Origin: Sorghum bicolor
Taxonomy: Eukaryota; Streptophyta; Magnoliopsida; Poales; Poaceae
DNA: 64,000 bases
Direction of reading: 5' to 3'
Assembly (NCBI RefSeq): GCF_000003195.3
Contig: NC_012877.2
Location: forward strand, 30,798,966-30,862,965
Position 1 is the first letter of the stretch; every line of letters starts with the position of its first letter. The position numbers and the translations under genes are program-made. The notes under the pieces are model-generated. The model was given only the letters and a program-made list of their open reading frames with translations. It was not told where the DNA came from and did not search any database. This document shows positions 1-13,020 of this stretch, one piece after another.

Positions 1-1733
1 TTTATATTTTTATTAAATACTAGCCATCTCAAGAAACAACACAAAATTTGTTTCACAATTTTTGGATCTCAGAAACAGGAGATATGATTTTTGCAAGAAA
101 GCCAAAAATCAGGATTTTGAATAAAAGAAAAGGAGGGAAAGAGAGAGTCGCTGACAGTGGGTCCCATCTGTCAGGCTCTTCTTCCTCGCGGCCGAGGCGA
201 CTTTCGCCGGCGACTTCTCCGCGACGGCGAGGTCTCCGGCCAAGCCAAGGGCATCAGCGTGATCCCCAAACCCTAACGACTCGATTGACCCCACTTTTCC
301 CACGGCGGAGCCACCGGAAGAGGCTCGCCGTCGACAATGGCGGCTCGGCGGAGGTGCTCGGCGTTACGCCGGAGCCCTCAGGCCGGTAGAGCGCGACCTA
401 AGGCCTTCTACAGCACCAGCGGACTACGGCGAAGCTTCCTAGGTGCGCGGCTTGGCCTGGATCCCCGTGGAACGCGCTGGCCACGAGAACACCCAACTCC
501 GGCGGAAGCACGGCGGCGCTGCGCACCGTGTCCGGCGACGGAGAACCCGGTAGAGCGTCCAAGGTGGCGCAAAAGCTCGCTAAGGACCTAAGCTACCTCT
601 AGGACCTAACCAAAGACGATGAGAAGCCCCACAGCGCTCGGCATTGAGTTCGCCGGAGAAGAAGGTCACGGCGAACCGATTTGGGGGAAGAAGGCAATGT
701 CGGCTCACCGGTGGGTTTCTCGGCGAGCTAGAGGGTGGAGCTTGGAGAGCGGCTCACGGTGGAGCTTTGGGTGGAGTTTGGTGGATGGAGGCGCAGTGAG
801 GAGTGCACACGAGCTCGCCGGAGTGAGCTCGCGGCGGAGAGCTCGCTGCGGGAGCTTTTCTGGCGAGAGGAGGCGAGGAAGAGCGAAGTGGACGCGTCCA
901 CTCTGCACGGGCGACGCCGTGGAGGTCATGCACGCGACGAGAGCTGACAGGCGGGGCCAGGAATGGCGTATGGGCGCCAATTGTCGCCGATGTGCTGCCG
1001 CCGGTCGGCCACGTCGGCGAGCTCCAAGTCGATTCAGAGAAAGCAATGGCCGACTGACAGAGCGACTTTGCCGAAGATTATCTCCCAAACAAGAGCGAAT
1101 TAGGAGATGGCGTAGTTGACAAACTTGGAGGACTAAGCGAGATCTACAACTTTGTCAACTAGAGCAAGAGCTAGATCGGCCTGGATTGAGAGTTATGAAG
1201 TTTTCAAAATCAATCGAGCAAACTGGTTTCGTTCCAAGACTTAGAAAATTTTCTAAGTGTTAAAACAGCCCCAAATCTGCCTTGTAGGTCACTTTTGAGA
1301 TATTTGTGATCATTTTCATGAGATGGCCATAAAACAGCTTTTGTTACTTATAAAATTTGCTACAACTTTGCTCTAGAAAGTTTTGACATGCAAACATTTT
1401 ATGAAACACTTTTTAAAAGCCTAAGCAAAAGAGGTTTCTAGGGTCTATTTTCATAAGTATGACTTAAAAGCATATTTTGGAAAAGTGACCAACATGAACA
1501 TTGTTCCCAAGATTAAGTTAAGCATAGATAAACTAATTACCAAGGCATTAAGCACAAACACAAGCATTGTTCACTCAAACATAAGCATAGGAAGCCTATT
1601 TAAGCAATTTAAAACACATTTTTGCATAGAATGACATGGCTCAAGATAGATGATGATCATGATATGCTTTGAGTAAATGATGATGCTCATGCTATGCACA
1701 TGCTTGATGCAACCATAACACTGGGGTGTTACA
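1..1733 (-). repeat. LTR 1 of the array (3' LTR of copy 1, partial)
   Basis: Corresponds base for base to 11246-12978 of the middle LTR without indels, differing at fewer than ten positions by eye. It ends in gttaca on the plus strand, so the sense LTR starts TGTAACACCCC. It is cut by the window start. The GC-rich stretch at about 160-1110 contains short open frames on both strands. These have no recognisable domain and are read here as untranslated LTR sequence. Confidence 0.92.
1716..1731 (-). repeat. Hairpin at the start of the sense LTR
   Basis: TAACAC-tggg-GTGTTA is a perfect 6-bp inverted repeat two bases inside the LTR end. Equivalent hairpins occur at the same place in elements D (8 bp), E (7 bp) and F. 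The other intact array copy is at 12961-12976. Confidence 0.75.
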
Positions 1734-1746
1734 GCCCTCCCCCCTT
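1734..1746 (-). promoter_or_regulatory. Polypurine tract, copy 1
   Basis: The minus strand reads AAGGGGGGAGGGC directly before the LTR start TGTAACACC. This is the primer position for plus-strand DNA synthesis in LTR retrotransposons. Confidence 0.9.
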
Positions 1747-1750
1747 ACAA

Positions 1751-1769
1751 AAATCTCGTCCCGAGATTT
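1751..1769 (-). repeat. Hairpin before the polypurine tract, copy 1
   Basis: AAATCTCG-tcc-CGAGATTT is a perfect 8-bp inverted repeat with a 3-nt loop, four bases from the polypurine tract. It is identical in copy 2 (12996-13014). Element D has a degraded version at 45761-45779. Confidence 0.8.
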
Positions 1770-1775
1770 GAAAGC

Positions 1776-4700
1776 TTACTGATTTTCGAAGAAGGTTTTG
1801 TAAACTTCTTTTAAATAATCCTCCGTCTCCCAAGTGGCATCTTCTTCCCCGTGGTTACTCCACAACACTTTGTAGAGCTTAACCACACGATTACGCGTCT
1901 CCCGTTCCTTGCGATCAAGAATCGCTATGGGTTTCTCCTCATACACCAAGTCTGACTTCAACTTGATATCTCGAATTTCCACTCGATCCTCCGGTACACG
2001 AAGGCACTTCTTCAGTTGTGATACGTGGAAGACAGGAAAAATGGCTCGAAGCGCAACTGGGAGTTGAACTTTGTATGCCACATCCCCTTTCTTTTCGAGA
2101 ATCCGATAAGGTCCCACATAGCGAGGTGCAAGCTTTCGCTTGACTCCGAACCTTTGTACACCCTTCATCGGAGACACCTTGATGTACACATGGTCACCAA
2201 CTGAAAACTCAATCGGCTTCCTTCTCTTGTCGGCATAACTTTTCTGACGAGCTTGAGCAGCTTCCAGATGTTGCTGGATAGTACGGACCTTCTGCTCTGC
2301 TTCGTTCACGAAATCGATGCCATAGTATCTTCGCTCTCCAGCTTCTACCCAATTCAACGAGGTTCGACACTTTCGACCGTACAAGGCTTCAAATGGAGCC
2401 ATCTTGATACTCTGCTGGTAACTATTGTTGTAGGAGAACTCAGCTAATGGCAACCACTTAACCCAAGAACCTTTTGATGAGAGAGCACATGCCCTCAACA
2501 TATCTTCAAAGATCTAGTTAACTCGTTCAGTTTGACCTGCTGTTTGGGGATGATAAGCAGAGCTGCGGACCAAATGAGTACCAATCTGCTCATGAAGACA
2601 TTCCCAAAAACGAGCAGTGAACTGCGGTCCACGATCAGATATGATTGTTCGAGGCACACCATACTGACGAACAATGTGCTCAAAATACAACTCCGCATAC
2701 TGATGGGGACGATAGTCAGTTCGGACTGGAATAAATCGAGCAACCTTGGTCAAACGATCTACAACCACACAGATGGAGTCGTAACCCTTAACTGAAATTG
2801 GGAGCCCACTGATGAAATCCATGCTGACTTCTTCCCATTTCCAACCAGGAATTGACAAGGGTTGAAGCAAACCAGCTTTCATGTGAACAGCCTTCACCCG
2901 ACAACAATTGTCACAACGAGCGACAAAAGCAGCTATCTCCTTTTTCATCTTTGTCCACCAAAACAAAGGTTTCAGATCCTGATACATCTTGCTACTACCA
3001 GGATGGATAGACATTTTGGATGAATGAGCTTCAGATAGGATCTGATTTCGCAGCTCGCGGTCTTTTGGGACCACAAGTCGATCCTTGAACCAAAGAATTC
3101 CGTTCTCATCAACCCGGAAATGCTTGGTTTCTTCTTCCTTCATTTTCCTCTTTATATGGTGGATGCCTACATCTGTCTGCTGCAATTCAATAACTCGATT
3201 GCGAATGGTACTCTCTAGAGAAATCTGGTGGAGTACAAGCGGATGCATCAGATGTGACAACAATGGATCTTCCACTTGAATTGAGTGACAGTGCGCTTTC
3301 CGACTCAAGGCATCCGCCACTACGTTTGCCTTGCCCGAATGATAGTGCACTTGCAGATTATAATCTTTAATCAACTCAAGCCACCTTCGCTGCCGCATGT
3401 TCAGTTCAGGTTGAGTGAAGATATACTTGAGGCTCTTATGATCGGTGTAAATATTACACAGATTACCCAACAGATAATGCCTCCAGATTTTTAAAGCATG
3501 AACAACTGCTGCCAATTCTAAGTCATGAGTGGGGTAATTGACCTCATGCTTTCGAAGTTGGCGCGAGGCATACGCGATAACGCGACCTTCCTGCATCAAC
3601 ACACAGCCTAAACCAATGCCTGATGCGTCACAAAAGACATTGAAAGGCTTCTCGATATCAGGTTGAGCTAGGACAGGAGCTGATGTCAACAGTGTCCTCA
3701 ACTTGTGGAATGCCTCTTCACACTCAGGTGTCCACACAAACTTTTCATCTTTCTGAAGTAGACGAGTCATAGGCTTGGATATTTTGGAGAACTCCGGAAT
3801 AAATCGACGGTAATACCCAGCCAGACCGAGAAAACTCCGAACCTCGTGTACCGAAGTTGGAACTTTCCAATCCAGCACTTCTTGCACCTTAGCCGGATCC
3901 ACCGATATGCCTTCTTCAGATAAGACATGGCCCAAGAAAGGTACTTTCTTTAGCCAAAACTCGCATTTGCTAAACTTTGCATAAAGCTGATGTTCGCGCA
4001 AACGCGACAACACTACACGCAGATGCTCTGCATGCTCCTCTTCATTGCAAGAATATACCAAGATATCATCAATGAAGACCACCACAAACTTGTCCAATTC
4101 GGGCATGAACACCGAATTCATAAGATACATGAAATGAGCAGGTGCATTTGTAAGGCCGAAGGACATGACAAGGTACTCATACAACCCATACCTCGTCGAG
4201 AAAGCCGTCTTAGGTATATCTTCGGGACGGATCTTGATCTGATGGTACCCAGATCGCAAATCAATCTTGGAGAATACCTTAGCTTTGGACAATTGGTCAA
4301 ACAAGATATCAATGCGAGGAAGAGGGTATTTGTTCTTGATAGTCACCGCATTTAGGGGACGATAGTCCACACACATGCGCAAAGATTGATCCTTCTTCTT
4401 TACAAAGATAGCCGGACAACCCCAAGGAGATGAACTAGGACGAATAAGACCCTTCTGCAACAACTCATTTAGTTGGGTCTTAAGCTCAGCTAATTCATTG
4501 GGCGGCATCCTATAAGGTCTTCTAGAGATAGGAGCGGTGCCTGGAATCAATTCAATTTTGAACTCCACATCCCGATCCGGAGGAAGCCCGGGTAGATCAT
4601 CAGGAAAAACATCCGGAAACTCACACACCATCGGAATATCCTGAATAGCCTTAGATGTAACTGCATTCACAGTGCTACGGATTTGAATATCACGAGGGAG

Positions 4701-6140
4701 TTGCACTAGAAATGCCTCCTTGGTATTTGGGTCTTTCAACATCACTACACGAGTGGTGGTGTCTATAAGAACTCCATTACCACTCATCCACTTCATCCCC
4801 AGAATTACATCTATGCCCACACCGGGTAGAACAACCAGATCAGCAAGAAACTGACGGCCTCCTATCTCCAGAGTTGCCCCCAAAACCACTTGATTGGTGG
4901 AAATATCATTTCCCGCAGCACTAATACAATAACTACCCTTATCAAGTGTGATGGTCTTGATGCTATGCTTAGATACAAATTCAGAACTCACAAACGAATG
5001 CGATGCTCCAGAATCAAAAAGCACAAGTGCATCATGTTGATTGACCAGAAACTTACCAGCCGTGACTACCTCACCAGCAGGGATTGCCTCCACAGTTGTG
5101 TAATGAACACGCCCCTGACGGACGTTCCCCTGGTTGCCCTTCTTTGGCGGGTAAGGACAGTTGCTCTGCCAATGCCCGGTCTGATTGCAGTTCCAGCACG
5201 GACGGTTGGCAGGTGGAGTCTTGGCATAGTTGGGACCCGTGTTGCCCCTAGGAAGAGCAATAGAGTAACCCTTTGCGAAAACCCGTCTTTGCCTGATTCT
5301 TCTTCACCGGAGGGCGGTATCGCTGGTTGGGGGTTGGAGCACGGAATGGTGGCTTAGCTGCCGCTGGAGCCTTGGACTGAGATGACCCAGCACTGGCCTC
5401 AAAAGCCCTCTTGCGAGTCTTGGTCGCAGTGTACACAGTGTTATAGTTCTCTTGGGTGAGAGCATCACTGACAAACTCATTGAAAGTTGCACACTTAGAG
5501 CGGCCCATAGTCTTCAGCAATTTGGGACCCAAACCCCGCTTGAAACTAGCGATCTTTTTCGCCTCTGTGTTCACAAACTCAGGAGCATATCTAGACAAGT
5601 GATTGAAAGCATGCAAATACTCCTTCAGAGTCTTGTTGCCCTGAGTCAACTGCATGAACTCGGTGTGCTTCATCTCCATAACACCCGGAGGAATGAAATG
5701 CCCTTTGAAAGCCTCACGAAAAAGATTCCAATCAATCACCGTGTCAGCCGGTAGAGCTTCCCGGTACTGATTCCACCAGATGCCTGCCGGTCGTTGCAGT
5801 TGGTGAGCTGCATACTCCGCCTTCAAACCTTCAGTCAACCGAAGTAGGCGAAACTTTTGTTCCACCGTATTAGCCACTCTTCAGCTTGAACGGGTTCTTC
5901 AGCTTCTCTGAAAGGTGGGGGCTTCGTATCCATGAAGTCCTTGAAGCTACTGTACTGGTTAGGAGCTGGCCCTTCCTGTGCATTACGGCCACCCTGATTT
6001 GCCATACGATTGATGGTCTCAGTGAGCATCCTCTGATTTTCCACCATCATTTGCATCAGCTCAGCTGGATTTGGTGGTGGAGGAGGAGGTGGTGGATTCA
6101 TGTTTGCACGCTGTTCCGCACCCCGGGTGCCACGAGACAT
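1776..6140 (-). pseudogene. gag-pol: gag-pol polyprotein, copy 1 (disrupted)
   Basis: This is the copy of the chromovirus polyprotein that encodes capsid, protease, reverse transcriptase, RNase H and integrase. The start is ATG at 6138-6140 (MSRGTRG), matching copy 2, and the stop is at 1776. It is broken in three places relative to copy 2. One base is missing near 5871 (gag); one base is gained near 5262-5270, just before the zinc knuckle; and a TAG at 2514-2516 replaces the glutamine codon just after the integrase ERVN motif. The long frame 2514-5093 still carries the DSGASHS protease motif, FIDD reverse transcriptase motif, RNase H and most of integrase. The frame 1776-2501 carries the integrase C-terminus and chromodomain. 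It cannot make a full polyprotein. Confidence 0.93.
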
Positions 6141-6498
6141 CTGTAAAGACACAGTCAGTGAGTATTGATGATGACAAGATTTGCCGTAGAAGAACTTATA
6201 TTCATGCCTGAAAGTATTCGAGAGAATAGCTTTACAGAAAGGCACAACAATTCCATTCCACAAAACAACATCACCAATCCAACACATGACATAGACATCC
6301 GCAATACGCACCACAACGGAAAACATCGGCATAACATAACGATCATAAAGACTGCACATAGGGTCCACAAAGTTATTACACCAACACAGTACATGCCATG
6401 AGTCAAGGTCAAAGTTTCGGATTACAACATGGTTACAAAAGCACCACAGCCGACTGGCATACTACAAAAGATCCTTGGGTCACACTACCCACTACTCC

Positions 6499-7583
6499 CT
6501 ACACTCCAGGCTCGTCGTCCGAGTCAGCGTCGAAGATCGCCTCTCCATCCTCGTCGCTAACCGGCTCAAGCTCCTCGTCCTCCACGTCCTCGTGTAAAGG
6601 TGGTGCAGCCGCTGCTGGTCCATCGACCTCCATACCATCATCATCGGCCACAATCACCTGAGGCCTACCTCGGGATACACGGGTATAGGGCGAGGAACAG
6701 GGTGTAGCAAGTTGTTGAGACGGTGAATTTCCACAAGACCAGCCTCAATCTGATCCTGCAGATAGTTCTCCCGCTTAAGCGACTGAACTCGGTGCATCTC
6801 CCATGCTTGGCGCCTGTTCTCCGACACACGGAGTGCAGTATCCCTCTCATGGGTGAGCTGCACCAAGCGCTCCTGCAAGGTCTCCTTCTCTCTAGCTAAC
6901 TGGCTCATCTGATCCTGCTTATGATCTCTCTCTCTGATGGCCTTCACCCACTGTTGCCTACGATACTCCGCAATGTCTTCCCAGTCATTGCGGTCCTTCT
7001 GAGCTTGCTCCAGGAGTCTAGCTTGCTTGCGAAACTTGCGAGCACGCCTTTCAGCCTTTCGCTGCATCTCCTGGGCCCTGCGAACAGCCATCATCACCTG
7101 TGCATAGGTGCCCTCTCGCTGACTAATCAGCTTGAGCACAGCCATCATAGCACTCATAGCAGGACTAGAACTCTCAGCTCTCTCTCCCCTGCCTCGAACC
7201 AAAGCACAACCATCAGCCTGTTTCCATTCCGTGGCTGCTGGGTCAGCACTAGGAATGGAGGCCGCTGGTCCTCCCGTTAGCTCGTCACCACACCTCTGAC
7301 AGATATCGAGCAGGATAGTCTGGGCTGCAACCTGAGCTGCCTCCCAAGAAGTCTGCCCATCAGAGCTGCAAGTCCAGCCTGTCCATGCAGGCTTGTCCCC
7401 ATGTGGAGGGACAACTCCCTGCACAGCAAACCACTGGATCCCTCCTGTGCTCTCCATCTCCCACCAAGAATACTGAGGTGGCTCAGTATACCCAACAGTC
7501 CGTAACACTCTCCACAGCAGGGTAGGAGTGCCAAACTCGTGCAAGAAAGTGTCACTGGGACGAGGTGAAGCGGGTGCGTCCAT
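6499..7583 (-). pseudogene. orf0 accessory protein, copy 1 (frameshifted)
   Basis: Homologous to the intact 361-residue frame at 17744-18829. A one-base loss near 6663 shifts the frame after about residue 306, so the acidic C-terminal tail is lost and the product ends after about 309 residues. The N-terminal domain and coiled coil are preserved with few substitutions. It lies upstream of gag in the sense direction, separated by about 360 nt. See the copy 2 entry for the domain description. Confidence 0.85.
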
Positions 7584-8386
7584 CTGTGGAAGGGAATAGG
7601 AACACCATGGGTAACAGAGGATTAGTTAAGCAATCATTTATTTAATGAAAAGGGACGAAATGGTAAGGGAAGGAGTAGACAGAATGTATGTATGAATGCG
7701 ACATGCTGCATGCACGAACCATACGTCCTCACAAACTTAGAAAATTAATATTCTAACGGATATACGGTGGCATACATTCGTCTCTCGATACGGTAACTAT
7801 CGGTTTACACGTGCGCTGTTAGAGTACCTGCAGAAGACTTCATTTCAGCCCAACAGTTCCCAATATATATCACTCAAGAAAGCAGTAAACTAAGTGCACA
7901 TTGCTCGGACATGCCCAACATGCCCCCAACAATGACACCACAACTACCCGAGAAATTAAATACTCCCCAATTAAGTTTCTTTCGTGGTTTCATGGTTTCG
8001 ACATGTAACCACTCCAGAAAACCACCGCGAACACTCCCCTAGACCGCCGTTTGGACGATCATGCTCTCACAGCTCACACTTACCCGAGCGTAGGTGCGAC
8101 GTTACATCATTTAAATCTAGCGACATATGTGGCTAATTCACATATGAAGGCTACCTCCACCATTAGACCACAGGGTAGCATAGTGCGGTCATCACACATC
8201 CATACCTGAGTACTGCCGGAGATGCATAAATAAAACCCCCCAAGTCAGTACTTAAATAGCCACCTATAGTCCTTATGTGGGCAAGGAGGATTCGACCACT
8301 GGCATAACTTAATTATTTGTTTTACAGTATTTTATTTAAAACTCTTTTGTTTTAAATACACAAATGCTGCATTTATAATGCTGAAC
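7584..8386 (-). other. 5' untranslated leader, copy 1
   Basis: About 800 nt between primer site and orf0, nearly identical to 18830-19632. I see no coding frame. It would contain packaging and dimerisation signals by position, but none is recognisable. Confidence 0.7.
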
Positions 8387-8400
8387 TTGCTCCGATGCCA
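8387..8400 (-). promoter_or_regulatory. Primer binding site, copy 1
   Basis: The minus strand reads TGGCATCGGAGCAA, two bases after the LTR end TGACA. It resembles the initiator-Met primer site TGGTATCAGAGC with two differences. Confidence 0.8.
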
Positions 8401-8402
8401 GC

Positions 8403-11400
8403 TGTCACAGAACCGACCAAATTATAAGAGTTCAAGTGCAGAAACGATCGTCAAACAATCAAGTTTCTAAACTTGAGCCCATATAATCCCGGTAGTCAAT
8501 CGAAATCACGAAGGACTTCAAACCAACTCGCAACAAACCAAGATCGTAATAGTTCAACATAAACACAACGAATGTTACATAGTCATTCATTGCCGACGAA
8601 GCGGCACCACATCGGAGTCATTAAGTTATTACAACCCAAGTTTGAAGTAGCGGAAGCAAAATAGTTACACACACTTGTTCAAAGTTCAGTTCACAAGTTT
8701 TGTTACTGCCAGAGTCTATGCCATCCTTCCAAAAGCATCATAGACGAGAAGAGTAGAGAACCGTGCCCAACGGTTAGTCCTCATCCCCAGCGGGATGGAG
8801 ACAGGTCTTGCAGAAACCGTCATAGAAGATATCATCTGCAACAGGTGGGAATAAACCCTGAGTACGAGAATGTACTCAGCTAGACTTACCCGTCTAGTAA
8901 AACACAAAAGACACCAAGGATCATGCAAGGCTAAATCTTAAGTGGAGTTGGTTGACTCACCTTTTGCCGAAAGCTTAACTTACAACTAAGTTAATTTAAG
9001 AGCATCATATTTATTTATCATCAGCCTACCACTAGATTAGCACCTGTACTACAACACATCACTTGATTATTACAAACAATAATAACCATATCAAATTCAT
9101 CAAATGTTCTTCTTGCTATCATCATTATCATGAACCAAATTCATTAGTGAATGCTACGTTTGCCGCTGCTCTGTCAAGTTCTCACTAACCGGGAGAGACG
9201 GCGATTCGAATCGAATTCCTATCCAGCTGGAGGATTATTCCTAGCACTCACCCAGGCATCCCCTGCCGGAGAGCCCACGGGTTACCTTTTGTACAACTCA
9301 GAAATCGCGGCTCCGATCAGCGCCGCACTCCCAGGGCTACCACTCTGCCAGGGAGGTCAGGAATTTTAACTCACCTGCCTTTGGACTTACGCCAATGGTC
9401 CCCCGCACACCGCACTTCCTCCGGTAGTGCGCACTTTATACTTGCCGGTCTTCCGGCCTGAGTCATACTACTCGGCTTCGCGGTCGGAACGAGTTATCCG
9501 GCCAACTAAGTGTTAGGCATGCGTTCAACATGACAAGAGGACGTACAACGATCAGTCCTTAGCTGCCACAGACGGAGTTACTACAAACTTGCAAAACTCC
9601 GCCCGGCTTAAGTCACTTTAATCAGGTTCCATCCACGATAGCACATATAGACCATCGTGATCCGACACAACCCTATATCGCGCGGATGACAGGATATCAC
9701 CCGACTTCTACCGATTAAAGCATATCTAAGCTGCTACTCGATCCTAACTCTACAACCAGGGAGGGTGAGTTATCTGGACAAGGATAGAGTAGAATGCGGC
9801 AACAGTTTCATCACAACTCCTAGACTTAATGCATCAATAGGTATAACATATTAAGTAAACTTTCGAAAATAGAAGGAGACTTAGAATGCTCCGGGGCTTG
9901 CCTTTCACGAACGATGCCGGCTCGTGATTCGGGCACTCAACTTCTTCTTCAGGCTCCTCGAGTCCGGCTTGCTGGACCTCCACCTCCTGGCTGCCCTCCT
10001 AACCTTCGGGATTCGCTTGGAGCTCGAAGGAAACTGCCACGTCCGGTGCACCTATTGCATGCTCGAACGATAAGATAATGCACATGCTAACGATGAATGC
10101 TTAATGACACAAGCAACTCACTGGACACTCACTTCCGGACAAAAGTTATACTAACTCACATAATTGAGCAAGTTAACATAACCCAAAACCTTTCAAGACA
10201 CTAAGGCAGCAAACAACACAAACAGAGAGGCTCAGTAAATAAATCATAACTAAAGATAGACAGGTCCAACAAACATGAGTAAGGACATTCTGGAAAGCTT
10301 ATGAAATTGTCTACAATTAATCTTTAAACATGACAGCAAGATTCATACATGAAACTGGTCATTTAAACAAAGTTCCAGGTTCTGTCCAGAAAAACAGAGA
10401 ACACCTATTCCTGGAACCCAACTTGAAACAGCTATAACATTTAAACTACTTGGCCAAACGACCTCAAATTTAAACCATAGTTAGTTCAACAAGTTTGGAA
10501 CATCTTTGCTTTAGACAAGTTCCACAGAAAGTCAAGTTATCATTAAGTAATAACCAAATTGCTACCTTGCTGTCCAGAACAGCATTTAACCCTATAGTTA
10601 ATTATTTAATGACATGATCAAGACACAAACCATGCCAACCACATGGCCTATGAGCACAAACATATTACAAGGTCACCAGATCATCAGATGGAAACCCCAA
10701 AACATTTATTTAACAAGGCATTTATTAATTAACTCTAAATAAGAGCATAATTACAAGATACTAGTTCAAATGCTCAGAAAAATCTACAAACATTACAGAA
10801 GCACAAGGACATCATCAAAGTATCACCATAAAAATTTCACAGCAATTGCACATACCAAAATAAAGATATGTATTTAACACGTATCAAGGCATTTATTTCA
10901 TAAATTTAGAAACAATACTTATATGGTGTTAAACAACAGATTTCAGATTATTTACAACTTAGGAGTACCATAAACAAACTTACCACCAAAGTAGAACATC
11001 AGCATAAGCACCAATTATTTTATATGATTTATTTAAAGAAACAAGCCATATCTCCAACACAAATTACATATCAAAACTGCAGTGCTCTAAAAATCATGAA
11101 ATAATTATCAGAGCACTCTAATGCCATGCAAAGGCTACCAAAAAATTTTCAAAGCAAACTAAGCAGTATAACAAGAGATATGCATTTTTCCACAAATAAC
11201 AAGATTAAATCCTTAATAAATGATTTCTCAGAAAACATGATTCATTTTATATTTTTATTAAATACTAGCCATCTGAAGAAACAACACAAAATTTGTTTCA
11301 CAATTTTTGGATCTCAGAAACAGGAGATATGATTTTTGCAAGAAAGCCAAAAATCAGGATTTTGAATAAAAGAAAAGGAGGGAAAGAGAGAGTCGCTGAC

Positions 11401-12978
11401 AGTGGGTCCCATCTGTCAGGCTCTTCTTCCTCGCGGCCGAGGCGACTTTCGCCGGCGACTTCTCCGCGACGGCGAGGTCTCCGGCCAAGCCAAGGGCATC
11501 AGCGTGATCCCCAAACCCTAACGACTCGATTGACCCCACTTTTCCCACGGCGGAGCCACCGGAAGAGGCTCGCCGTCGACAATGGCGGCTCGGCGGAGGT
11601 GCTCGGCGTTACGCCGGAGCCCTCAGGCCGGTAGAGCGCGACCTAAGGCCTTCTACAGCACCAGCGGACTACGGCGAAGCTTCCTAGGTGCGCGGCTTGG
11701 CCTGGATCCCCGTGGAACGCGCTGGCCACGAGAACACCCAACTCCGGCGGAAGCACGGCGGCGCTGCGCACCGTGTCCGGCGACGGAGAACCCGGTAGAG
11801 CGTCCAAGGTGGCGCAAAAGCTCGCTAAGGACCTAAGCTACCTCTAGGACCTAACCAAAGACGATGAGAAGCCCCACAGCGCTCGGCATTGAGTTCGCCG
11901 GAGAAGAAGGTCACGGCGAACCGATTTGGGGGAAGAAGGGAATGTCGGCTCACCGGTGGGTTTCTCGGCGAGCTAGAGGGTGGAGCTTGGAGAGCGGCTC
12001 ACGGTGGAGCTTTGGGTGGAGTTTGGTGGATGGAGGCGCAGTGAGGAGTGCACACGAGCTCGCCGGAGTGAGCTCGCGGCGGAGAGCTCGCTGCGGGAGC
12101 TTTTCTGGCGAGAGGAGGCGAGGAAGAGCGAAGTGGACGCGTCCACTCTGCACGGGCGACGCCGTGGAGGTCATGCACGCGACGAGAGCTGACAGGCGGG
12201 GCCAGGAACGGCGTATGGGCGCCAATTGTCGCCGATGTGCTGCCGCCGGTCGGCCACGTCGGCGAGCTCCAAGTCGATTCAGAGAAAGCAATGGCCGACT
12301 GACAGAGCGACTTTGCCGAAGATTATCTCCCAAACCAAAGCGAATTAGGAGATGGCGTAGTTGACAAACTTGGAGGACTAAGCGAGATCTACAACTTTGT
12401 CAACTGGAGCAAGAGCTAGATCGGCCTGGATTGAGAGTTATGAAGTTTTCAAAATCAATCGAGCAAACTGGTTTCGTTCCAAGACTTAGAAAATTTTCTA
12501 AGTGTTAAAACAGCCCCAAATCTGCCTTGTAGGTCACTTTTGAGCTATTTGTGATCATTTTCATGAGATGGCCATAAAACAGCTTTTGTTACTTATAAAA
12601 TTTGCTACAACTTTGCTCTAGAAAGTTTTGACATGCAAACATTTTATGAAACACTTTTTAAAAGCCTAAGCAAAAGAGGTTTCTAGGGTCTATTTTCATA
12701 AGTATGACTTAAAAGCATATTTTGGAAAAGTGACCAACATGAACATTGTTCCCAAGATTAAGTTAAGCATAGATAAACTAATTACCAAGGCATTAAGCAC
12801 AAACACAAGCATTGTTCACTCAAACATAAGCATAGGAAGCCTATTTAAGCAATTTAAAACACATTTTTGCATAGAATGACATGGCTCAAGATAGATGATG
12901 ATCATGATATGCTTTGAGTAAATGATGATGCTCATGCTATGCACATGCTTGATGCAACCATAACACTGGGGTGTTACA
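8403..12978 (-). repeat. LTR 2, shared middle LTR of the array
   Basis: 4576 bp from tgtcacag to gttaca. It serves as the 5' LTR of copy 1 and the 3' LTR of copy 2. It has an AT-rich left part, a GC-rich block at about 11395-12360 and the intron-like hairpin module at 8836-8889. It differs from LTR 1 at only a handful of sites but from LTR 3 at clearly more, and it keeps about 125 bp (near 10244-10367) that LTR 3 has lost. Confidence 0.93.
8836..8889 (-). other. Intron-like module with hairpin in LTR 2
   Basis: On the minus strand GTAAGT begins at 8889 and TTGCAG ends at 8836, giving 54 nt with consensus splice-site borders. Inside is the perfect stem CTGAGTAC-N6-GTACTCAG (8858-8879). The same module occurs in LTR 3 (hairpin 20104-20125), LTR F (53177-53230) and LTR D (44307-44358). 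Confidence 0.6.
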
Positions 12979-12991
12979 GCCCTCCCCCCTT
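12979..12991 (-). promoter_or_regulatory. Polypurine tract, copy 2
   Basis: Same AAGGGGGGAGGGC tract as copy 1, directly adjoining the middle LTR. It is flanked by hairpins at 12961-12976 and 12996-13014. Confidence 0.9.
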
Positions 12992-13020
12992 ACAAAAATC
13001 TCGTCCCGAGATTTGAAAGC

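Noticed and set aside
11864..12364. 166-residue open frame conserved in all three array LTRs (also 619-1119 and 23001-23501)
   Set aside because: It lies in a GC-rich LTR block, antisense to the element. The LTR copies are recent duplicates, so conservation carries no weight. No domain, and overlapping frames on the other strand are equally open.
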